Shown in pieces: positions 1 through 5,738 of a DNA stretch of 10,310 nucleotides. The position numbers were made by a program, and so were the translations under genes. How positions within the stretch are numbered: the stretch's first letter is position 1; each line of letters starts with the position of its first letter. The stretch spans positions 1-10,310 of the forward strand of contig JAUIEL010000196.1 of assembly GCA_030428825.1 (NCBI GenBank). Direction: 5' to 3'. A model generated the notes under the pieces. It ran no database searches. It was not told where the DNA came from and saw only the letters and a list, made by a program, of their open reading frames with translations. This DNA comes from a bacterium. GTDB lineage: Bacteria > Planctomycetota > B15-G4 > JADJEK01.

Positions 1-2281
1 AGGAGGCGGCGTACGTCGGTGCGCGGGCGGTCGTCCGCGGCGGGGTGACGATCGGCGCGGGCGCGATGGTCGGGATGGGCGCGGTCGTGCTGGGCGACGT
101 GGCGCCGGGGGTCGTCGTCGTCGGGAACCCGGCGCGGGTGCTGCGGGCGCGCCAGCGGGCGAACCAGGTGACGGTGCGACCGTAGAACCGGAACGTCTCG
201 GTGGCGCCCGGTTTGTCGCTGACGGCCGTGCCGCCCGCGAAGTCGTCCGGGAGGTACTCGACGCGCCACCCTCCGGTCCGCTCGATCGTGTGGTGGTGGT
301 CGTCGACCCGGAGGTGTCCCGGCAGGAGCTCCCACGACCGCGCGCCGTTCGTGCTGCGCCAGGTCCACGCGTGGGTCGACACGTAGAGGGTCCGGTCGCG
401 TGCGAAGGCGGGGGAGACGGCGATCATCCGCTTCGCGTCGTGGGGGAGCCCCACGTTCCGCGGCCGGAACCGACGGCCGCCGTCGACCGACGCCAGCACG
501 CCGTCGTAGAGGCTCACCGCGTAGACGACGCCGTCGGCGCCGAACGCGGGCGAGAACGCGAGGCTCTCGAGGGTGTCCTCCTCGCCGGACGGCGTGTCGA
601 CGCGGACGAACGTCTCGCCGCGGTCCTCGGAGCGGAACAGGCCGTGGTCCACCGTCCCGGCGAGGATCACGCCGTCCCGGCCGAAGTCGGGCGAGAGGGC
701 GAGCGTCCGGACGTTCGTCCCGTCCAGCGCGCCGGCGAGCGGGACGAAGCTCTCCCCGCCGTCGGTCGACACGAAGAGCCCCTCCTGGGCCGGCGCGGCG
801 AAGACGACCGGGTCCGCGGGGTGGCCGGGCGAGATCGCGAGCTCGTTCACGCGCCCCTTCGGCAGGCCGCGCACCTCGCTCCAGGTGTCGCCGCGATCGT
901 TCGACCGCCAGGTCCCCGCCTGCGCGCGGTTCAGGATCACGAAGCCGTCCTCGGCGAACTCCGGGGAGATCGCGATCGAACGCGTGATCGCGTCGTACGG
1001 CGTGATCTGCGTCCACGTCGTCCCCGCGTCGTCCGACCGCCACGTCCCCATGTAGCCGTAGAAGATCGTCCGGTCGTCGGCGAACGCGGGGGACGGCGTG
1101 AGGATGCCGCAGTAGAGGCTGCGGATGCCGTCGGCGCGGACGCTCCACTCGTCGGTCTTCTCGTTCCAGAACATCGGGCCGCCGCCGTAGTTCCCGACCA
1201 GGACGAGGCCGTCGTCCTCGTACGCGGGGGAGATCGCGAGCAGCCGGTTGATCCGCTGGTGGTAGAGGTTGCTCTGCGTCCAGGTCTCGCCCCGGTCGTC
1301 GGACGCGAAGAACCCCTCGTGCGCGCCGACGAAGACGCGACCGTCCGTCGAGAACGTCGGGCTCGCCGCGAGCGCGTGGTAGTGGTCGTCGGTCTGCTCG
1401 GCCGGCTCCTCGAACCCCTCGCCGAACGTGGTCCACGCGGCCGACGCGGAGTCGGCCCGCAGGCACGCGGCCCCCATGGTGACGCAGAAGAAGGTGCCGT
1501 CGTCGGCGACGGAGACCTCCTTCACGCGGAGCGGGGTGGGGAGCCCGTCGTGCATCTCGGCCCAGGTCTCCCCCGCGTCCGTCGACACGCGGATCCCCGT
1601 GCGGGCGAGGACGACGGCGAGCGTCCGGTCCTCCTCGAACCGCGGCGAGACCTCGACGCCGACGACCTGGTCGCCGAAGTCGCCGAGCGGCGCCCACGAC
1701 CTCCCGCCCTCGATCGACCGGAAGAGCGCCGTCGTCCTCCCGACGAACACCTCTCCGGACCCCGGGACCGCGGCGCACGCCCGCGCCGGGCCCTGCGCGA
1801 GACCGATCTTCTCCCATGTCGCGCCGCGATCGGTCGAGCGGTAGGCGCCGCGGTGGGACGCCGCGAAGACGACGCCGTCCTCGTCGAACCGCGCCGAGCA
1901 GACGACCTCCTGGACGTTCGGCGCGTCGAGCCCCTCGTTCGCCGCGTCCCAGTTCACGCCGCCGTCGTCGCTCCGGAAGACGCCGCCGCGACGGGTCGCC
2001 GCGAACACGGTGGCGTCGCGCTCGAACGTCGGCGAGAACGCGAACGCCTGCACGTCCTTCTCGGCGACGATCCGGCCGAGGTGCGCCCACGAGCGGCCGC
2101 CGTTCGTCGAGCGGGCGATCAGCTTGTGTTCGGTCAGCTGGATCGCCGCGAGGACGACGCCGTCCGTCGCGAACGACGGCGAGACGCCGACCTCCTTCAC
2201 CACGTCGTGCGGGAAGTGGGCCGCGGCCCGACCCACGGCGAGGCACCCGACGACGAGCGCGACCGCGACGATCCTGTTCAA
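1..2281 (-). CDS. Secreted BNR/VPS10-type beta-propeller protein, no stop in window
   Basis: The start is TTG at 2281-2279, chosen because GGAGGAG lies 6 nt upstream and the first residues form a signal peptide (NRIVAVALVVGCLAVGRAAA, cleavage before HFPHD). About 14 repeats of 45-55 residues follow, up to about residue 645. Each has the form SPxFxxDGxVFxA...GxFRSxDxGxTW, the Asp-box/BNR pattern of sialidase and sortilin-like propellers, so two seven-bladed propellers are possible. Repeat 6 is degenerate. After residue ~655 a beta-sandwich-like segment begins (FAGGTAVSDKPGATETFRFYG) but appears cut off near residue 708. The frame stays open to the window edge, through antisense of the acyltransferase. 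No catalytic residues are evident, so a binding or surface role is as likely as a glycosidase. It is the last gene of a minus-strand run, 72 bp after its upstream neighbour. Export and propeller fold are well supported; function is not. Confidence 0.85.
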   Translation of the reverse strand, partial: MNRIVAVALVVGCLAVGRAAAHFPHDVVKEVGVSPSFATDGVVLAAIQLTEHKLIARSTNGGRSWAHLGRIVAEKDVQAFAFSPTFERDATVFAATRRGGVFRSDDGGVNWDAANEGLDAPNVQEVVCSARFDEDGVVFAASHRGAYRSTDRGATWEKIGLAQGPARACAAVPGSGEVFVGRTTALFRSIEGGRSWAPLGDFGDQVVGVEVSPRFEEDRTLAVVLARTGIRVSTDAGETWAEMHDGLPTPLRVKEVSVADDGTFFCVTMGAACLRADSASAAWTTFGEGFEEPAEQTDDHYHALAASPTFSTDGRVFVGAHEGFFASDDRGETWTQSNLYHQRINRLLAISPAYEDDGLVLVGNYGGGPMFWNEKTDEWSVRADGIRSLYCGILTPSPAFADDRTIFYGYMGTWRSDDAGTTWTQITPYDAITRSIAISPEFAEDGFVILNRAQAGTWRSNDRGDTWSEVRGLPKGRVNELAISPGHPADPVVFAAPAQEGLFVSTDGGESFVPLAGALDGTNVRTLALSPDFGRDGVILAGTVDHGLFRSEDRGETFVRVDTPSGEEDTLESLAFSPAFGADGVVYAVSLYDGVLASVDGGRRFRPRNVGLPHDAKRMIAVSPAFARDRTLYVSTHAWTWRSTNGARSWELLPGHLRVDDHHHTIERTGGWRVEYLPDDFAGGTAVSDKPGATETFRFYGRTVTWFARWRARSTRAGFPTTTTPGATSPSTTAPIPTIAPAPIVTPPRTTARAPTYAAS
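3..185 (+). CDS. Hexapeptide-repeat acyltransferase, C-terminal fragment
   Basis: This is the last 60 codons of a gene that starts left of the window and ends at TAG 183-185. The residues fall in the left-handed beta-helix pattern of hexapeptide acyltransferases (small hydrophobic residue every sixth position, glycine-rich turns, e.g. VTIGAGAMVGMGAVVLGDV). They close with the usual cap motif VVGNPARVLR. Such enzymes move an acetyl or other acyl group from a CoA donor to a sugar or amino sugar. NeuD/PglD-like sugar O- or N-acetyltransferases end this way, but the fragment cannot fix the substrate. The last 12 residues after GNPARVLR (ARQRANQVTVRP) look unlike a normal tail. They lie exactly antisense to a domain of the neighbouring minus-strand gene, so they may be an extension created by a DNA junction. 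The family call is firm; the subfamily is not known. Confidence 0.85.
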   Translation, partial: EAAYVGARAVVRGGVTIGAGAMVGMGAVVLGDVAPGVVVVGNPARVLRARQRANQVTVRP

Positions 2282-2353
2282 GCGCTGCTCCTCCAACCGG
2301 CCAGGACACCCGGCGTGCGGTCGAGCGTCAAGCCCTCGGGAGGATCGCGGCCG

Positions 2354-2998
2354 TCACGGCCGATCGTCCCCGCCGAGGAGCGCCGCGATCGCCGCGGCCG
2401 CGGCGACGCGGTGCTCCTTCCGCCACGGCGGTCCGAGCTCCCGTCCGACTTCCTTCAGGAACGCGTCGGCGTCGCGGCCGAGCGCCGGCGTCGCGTCCGA
2501 GACCTTCGCGTTCCGGGGGTGGACGACGACCCGCAGGCCCGCCGCGGCCGCGGCCGCCGCGAGCGCGCTCCGGAACAGCTCTCCGTCCGCCGCGCACGTC
2601 GCCGCGCGCGACGCGAGCACGTCGGCCACGGCGGCGGGGATCGCCGTCGCCGGCGGCGCCCGCAGCGCGACCGCGACCAGGCGCGCCGCTCCTTCGAGTT
2701 CGGTGCGGAGTCGATCCAGCTCGACGCGGGAGCGCTCCCGGGCCGATCGCCGGACCCGGTCGACCAGCACCGCCGCCTCGTCCGGCGCGAGGCCCTGCGC
2801 CTCGTGCTCGTGGGGGAGGTTCGGGAGGCCGTCGTCGAGCAGCTCGACGCGCCGCCGCGCCACGACGGCCGGGGCGCCGGCCGCCTCGGCGACGCAGACG
2901 AACTCCGCCCACCCGCAGTGGTCCGCGATCCCGAGCACGGCCGGGGGGAGCGTCGCGCCCGCGCGTCGTTCAGGGGTCCGGTCGATCGTGTTCGCCAC
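2354..2998 (-). CDS. Conserved-looking hypothetical protein, possible RNase H/actin-like fold
   Basis: The protein has 214 residues. Its GTG start at 2998-2996 has a GAGGA-type ribosome site about 7 nt upstream. I do not recognise a named family. It has no signal peptide or membrane segment. Residues 20-36 form a hydrophobic strand with a turn (VLGIADHCGWAEFVCV), resembling the first strand of RuvC/RNase H-like or actin-like folds, with D26 in the acidic position. An alanine-rich helix carries the motif ASRAATCAADGELFRSAL (129-146, E140). The C-terminus has GPPWRKEHRVAAAAAIAAL (189-207). From memory, similar WA/AEGELYR/GPPW patterns occur in uncharacterised proteins of high-GC bacteria, but I cannot verify this. 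It sits between the XRE regulator (73 bp) and the propeller gene (72 bp) on the same strand. An RNase H-like nuclease or a degenerate relative is a guess from strand order only. Confidence 0.75.
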   Translation of the reverse strand: MANTIDRTPERRAGATLPPAVLGIADHCGWAEFVCVAEAAGAPAVVARRRVELLDDGLPNLPHEHEAQGLAPDEAAVLVDRVRRSARERSRVELDRLRTELEGAARLVAVALRAPPATAIPAAVADVLASRAATCAADGELFRSALAAAAAAAGLRVVVHPRNAKVSDATPALGRDADAFLKEVGRELGPPWRKEHRVAAAAAIAALLGGDDRP

Positions 2999-3071
2999 CG
3001 TTCGTCCTCGGGTCTCGGCGTCCCGCCGCGGGCGCGAGGCGCGATCGGGGGGGCGACGCCGCGCGTCGCGG

Positions 3072-3299
3072 TCAGCGCCCGCCGTCGTCGTAGCGGAAGA
3101 CCTCCTCGAGCGGGACGGCGAAGACGCGGGCGATGCGGAACGCGACCTCGAGCGACGGCGAGTACTTCGCCCCCTCGATCGCGTTCACGGTCTGCCGGGT
3201 CACTCCGATCCGCTCGCCCAGCTCCTTCTGGGACATCTCGTCGTGCGCCTTCCGCAGCTCGCGGATCCGGTTCCGGAGCCGGTGCCCCGACGGCGCCAT
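3072..3299 (-). CDS. Small XRE/Cro-CI family transcriptional regulator
   Basis: This 75-residue protein is almost entirely one HTH_3 domain (residues 8-66). The helix-turn-helix proper is SQKELGERIGVTRQTVNAIE (23-42), followed by the typical YSPSLEVAFRIARVFAVPLEEVF. Single-domain regulators of this type bind DNA as dimers and often repress their own operon. The start ATG 3299-3297 is 1 nt after the stop of the upstream membrane-protein gene. A GGAGAGG ribosome site overlaps the end of that gene, so the two are almost certainly cotranscribed and coupled. There is no sensor domain, so the signal probably comes through another protein or the partner. Tandem dyad sites at 3760-3808, in the promoter of this same operon, are the obvious candidate operator. 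The family call is firm; the target is inferred. Confidence 0.93.
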   Translation of the reverse strand: MAPSGHRLRNRIRELRKAHDEMSQKELGERIGVTRQTVNAIEGAKYSPSLEVAFRIARVFAVPLEEVFRYDDGGR

Positions 3300-3300
3300 C

Positions 3301-3714
3301 TCAGAACCCTCTCCGGTAGGCGACGAGCTGCAGCGACTGCTTCAGGAGCTCCGAGAGGAAGAGGGACAGGATCAGCCCGTTGGCGATCCAGGCGCTGCCG
3401 ACGTCGGCGGCGAGCCCGAAGACGGCGGCGATCACCCCGACCCCGAGCAGCCACGCCGAGTGGTGTTCGGCCCGCCACGAGATCAGCCGGTCGCGCTCGT
3501 CCCCGTCGTCCGGTCGCTCGGCGATGGCGAGGATCACGTGACCGACGGTGATCAGCACGACCAGTCCGGCGACCACGACGGCGAGCAGCGGGACGTAGGC
3601 GACCGCGGCGGTGATCCCTCGCGCCAGCATCCCCCCGGCGATCCAGAAGTAGGTGCCGAACAGCGCCATCATGCTCGCCATCGTCACCCACACGCTCTTC
3701 TCGTGGAAGCTCAT
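3301..3714 (-). CDS. Four-helix inner membrane protein (DUF2178-like), paired with XRE regulator
   Basis: The protein has 137 residues. The start ATG 3714-3712 has AGAGGA about 8 nt upstream. The frame stays open far upstream (to 4326), but that extension is low-complexity, crosses the promoter region and is antisense to the beta-helix gene. Four hydrophobic segments lie near residues 8-28, 37-64, 87-104 and 108-128. A charged cytoplasmic-type loop (ERPDDGDERDRLISWRAEHHS, around 66-86) separates helices 2 and 3. The DERDRLI motif in that loop followed by paired helices resembles DUF2178-type membrane proteins, which are frequently encoded beside a short XRE regulator, as here. The molecular role of that family is unknown to me. 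A plausible idea is that it senses a membrane state or modulates the regulator, but nothing in the sequence proves it. Membrane topology is well supported; the DUF assignment is moderate. Confidence 0.85.
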   Translation of the reverse strand: MSFHEKSVWVTMASMMALFGTYFWIAGGMLARGITAAVAYVPLLAVVVAGLVVLITVGHVILAIAERPDDGDERDRLISWRAEHHSAWLLGVGVIAAVFGLAADVGSAWIANGLILSLFLSELLKQSLQLVAYRRGF

Positions 3715-3759
3715 CCGATCGTTCCTCTCGGCGGTCCCGCGCCGGCGTCCGCCCGACGT

Positions 3760-3808
3760 GGTGTCAAAGATACCGGACACCAGGAAGGTGTCAAGGATGT
3801 TGGACACC
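3760..3808. promoter_or_regulatory. Tandem pair of 22-bp dyad operators
   Basis: Two 22-bp sites, 3760-3781 and 3787-3808, each have the form GGTGTC-N10-GACACC with perfect 6-bp half-sites. They match each other at 18 of 22 positions. They are separated by 5 bp (AGGAA), so their centres are 27 bp apart, about 2.5 helical turns. They overlap the minus-strand -10 and -35 elements of the operon that encodes the XRE regulator, and lie 124 bp upstream of the beta-helix start on the other strand. Size, symmetry and location fit a dimeric HTH repressor. That the XRE protein is the binder is inference. Confidence 0.65.
3767..3794 (-). promoter_or_regulatory. Probable sigma-70 promoter of the membrane protein/XRE operon
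   Basis: Read on the minus strand, a perfect -35 hexamer TTGACA (3794-3789) is followed after 16 nt by TATCTT (3772-3767), a 4/6 match to TATAAT. Transcription would start near 3760 and give a leader of about 46 nt before the ATG at 3714. Each hexamer lies inside one of the two tandem dyad sites, so bound repressor would block polymerase. This is a pattern match only, but AT-rich hexamers are rare in DNA this GC-rich. Confidence 0.55.
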
Positions 3809-3931
3809 GGGCGATTCGGCCGACTTTCGACCGAAAGCATGAGACGATCCGCGCCGTGTCCGCGCGACCGAGGGGGAAGCAAGGACGGCCGCTCGACCTC
3901 CCCCCCGGGGCGGCCCGTGAGAGGACACTCC

Positions 3932-5734
3932 ATGATCGCATCGTTCTTCCTCGCCGAGGTCGTCGGCGTCTTCGTGCTCACCGGGACCGCGCAGTGCGTC
4001 GACCCGCCCGAGCTGGTCCGGGTCGGACCGACCCGCCCGATCACCACGGTCGCCGGGGGGCTCGCCCAGGCGGCGACGATCGCCCCGACGCTCCCGGCCG
4101 GCGTCGTGCCGAAGGTGCTCGTCGACCCCGGCACGTACACCGAGAACGTCGCCTTCCCGACCGGCGTCGACCTCGTGCTCGAGGGGCGGCCGCTGGCGCC
4201 GTGCGACGTCGTCCTCGACGGCAGCGGCGCGCAGCAGGCGGTCGTGCGCGTCACCGGCGGGCAGACCGCGGCGACGGTGATCCGCGGCTTCACGGTGACC
4301 GGCGGGTCGGGGGCCGGCGCCGGCACGCTCGGCGTCGGTCGCTGGGGCGGCGGGATCTACGTCGTGAACTCCAGCCCGACGATCGAGCACAACGTCGTCG
4401 AGGAGAACCTGGTCCAGGAGGCGGGGGGCGGGATCTACTGCCGCGACTCGTCGTCGTACGTCCACGACAACGTCTTCCGTCGGAACGTCTCGGAGGGGCG
4501 CGGGGGCGGCATCGCCCTGGAGTCGTGCGACGCGGTCGTGGCGGACAACCGCTTCGTCGCCGAGCCGTCCGACTGCGCGGACTGGTCGGAGCAGTACGCG
4601 AACCTCGGCCTCTTCTTCGGGGGCGCGATCTCCTGCGGCGAGGGGGACGCGTCGATCGTCCACGCGACCCGGATCCGTGGCAACCGGGCCCGGATGGGCG
4701 GGGGCATCGCGGTGCTCGAGGGGTCGACCTCGCTCGTGGTCGGGAACGAGGTCCTGCGGAACGGGATCTTCGACTCCATCGACTTCGGCGGCGGGATCTA
4801 CGTCGAGGACGCGAACCCGTGCCTGCTGTCGAACGTCGTCGCGTTCAACGGGGACGTCGACGGCCAGGGATGCTTCGCGCCGCTGGAGGGGGGCGGGATC
4901 TACCTGGAGGACTCGTCGGCCGAGCTGATCGGGAACACGATCTGGGGGAACCGGACCGAGGGGAGCACGTTCGACGACGCGACCGGCGGCGGCGTCGCGT
5001 TCCGGGGGTTCGGGACGCCCGTGCTCCGGAACAACCTGATCTGGGGGAACGTCGCCCACCCGTCGTTCGGCCCGAACGTCTACGAGGGGTCGTTCGTGAG
5101 CGTCGCGCACGACCTGAACTGCATCGAGAACGGCACGCACCCGTTCGACTTCTTCACCACGAACCCGGGGCTGATCGATCCGGCCGGAGAGGACTTCCAC
5201 CTGAAGTTCGGCTCGCCGCTGAAGGACGCCGGCAGCCACCTCGCCGGCTCGTGCATCCTCTCGCCGTTCGACTTCGAGGGGGATCCGCGCGTCGTCGGCG
5301 GCGGGACCGACATCGGCGCCGACGAGTGGTCCGAGCACCTCTACCACGTCGGTCCGACGGTCACGCCGACCGGCGGCGGGCTCCTCCGGATGGTCGGCCC
5401 GCCCGGCCGCTCGGCCGGCGTCTTCTACGCGGCGCTGAAGCTCTCGCCGGGGTACGAGGTCCCGGCCGGCGTGAACGGCGCCACCTGGTTCCTCGGGCTC
5501 GACCTCGACCCCGACTGCGACTTCGAGGGCGTCGTCGTGGAGACCCCGGCGTTCCTCCTGTACGACGACGGCGGCGGCGCGTCGAAGGTGCTGAACGCCG
5601 ACGGCTACGCCGACTTCCTGCTCCCGCCGATCGGCCCCCTCCCGTGCCCGTTCACCCTCTGGTTCCAGGGGATCCAGATCCTCCCCCCGAACGCGAAGTG
5701 GGTGACGAACGCCGAGGCGCTGAAGCTCGAGTGA
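3932..5734 (+). CDS. Secreted right-handed parallel beta-helix (PbH1) protein
   Basis: The protein has 600 residues. ATG 3932 is preferred over upstream in-frame ATGs because GAGAGGA lies 6 nt before it and a hydrophobic leader follows (IASFFLAEVVGVFVLTGTA, then QCVDPP). The leader lacks basic residues, which is unusual. Residues ~30-130 form the entry region (PKVLVDPGTYTENVAF, typical of pectin-lyase-fold surface proteins). From ~138 to ~375 at least eight coils carry the glycine motif GGGIY/GGGIA, each followed by an Asn-rich ladder such as EHNVVEENL or RNNLIWGN. Residues ~411-466 (NPGLIDPAGEDFHLKFGSPL, then DIGADEW) match the closing segment called choice-of-anchor Q. A beta-rich domain of about 134 residues ends the protein. 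About a dozen cysteines suggest disulfides outside the cytoplasm. No polysaccharide lyase residues are evident. It is probably a surface or extracellular carbohydrate-associated or structural protein. Confidence 0.9.
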   Translation: MIASFFLAEVVGVFVLTGTAQCVDPPELVRVGPTRPITTVAGGLAQAATIAPTLPAGVVPKVLVDPGTYTENVAFPTGVDLVLEGRPLAPCDVVLDGSGAQQAVVRVTGGQTAATVIRGFTVTGGSGAGAGTLGVGRWGGGIYVVNSSPTIEHNVVEENLVQEAGGGIYCRDSSSYVHDNVFRRNVSEGRGGGIALESCDAVVADNRFVAEPSDCADWSEQYANLGLFFGGAISCGEGDASIVHATRIRGNRARMGGGIAVLEGSTSLVVGNEVLRNGIFDSIDFGGGIYVEDANPCLLSNVVAFNGDVDGQGCFAPLEGGGIYLEDSSAELIGNTIWGNRTEGSTFDDATGGGVAFRGFGTPVLRNNLIWGNVAHPSFGPNVYEGSFVSVAHDLNCIENGTHPFDFFTTNPGLIDPAGEDFHLKFGSPLKDAGSHLAGSCILSPFDFEGDPRVVGGGTDIGADEWSEHLYHVGPTVTPTGGGLLRMVGPPGRSAGVFYAALKLSPGYEVPAGVNGATWFLGLDLDPDCDFEGVVVETPAFLLYDDGGGASKVLNADGYADFLLPPIGPLPCPFTLWFQGIQILPPNAKWVTNAEALKLE

Positions 5735-5738
5735 GGGG

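Noticed and set aside
3053..3069. GCGACG/CGTCGC hairpin just after the XRE stop as a terminator
   Set aside because: Only a 6-bp stem, followed on the minus strand by a run of C rather than U. Short stems of this kind are common in such GC-rich DNA.
290..3319. Plus-strand open frame of over 1000 codons
   Set aside because: Arg/Pro/Gly-rich and antisense to four credible genes with signal peptides, HTH and propeller repeats. It arises from the GC-rich codon pattern.
3072..3714. Toxin-antitoxin pair
   Set aside because: The partner of the XRE protein is a four-helix membrane protein without toxin motifs, and the gene order and loop motif fit DUF2178-like pairs better.
3824..3837. CTTTCGACCGAAAG palindrome upstream of the beta-helix gene as an operator
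   Set aside because: A single short dyad with no second copy and no nearby promoter hexamers. It could be chance.
3715..4326. Upstream extension of the membrane-protein gene
   Set aside because: It would cross the promoter/operator region and lie antisense to the beta-helix gene. A good ribosome site and hydrophobic start favour ATG at 3714.
4340..5000. Short direct DNA repeats (GGCGGGATCTAC and variants) as a repeat array
   Set aside because: They encode the recurring GGGIY coil motif of the beta-helix protein and are explained by the protein repeat.
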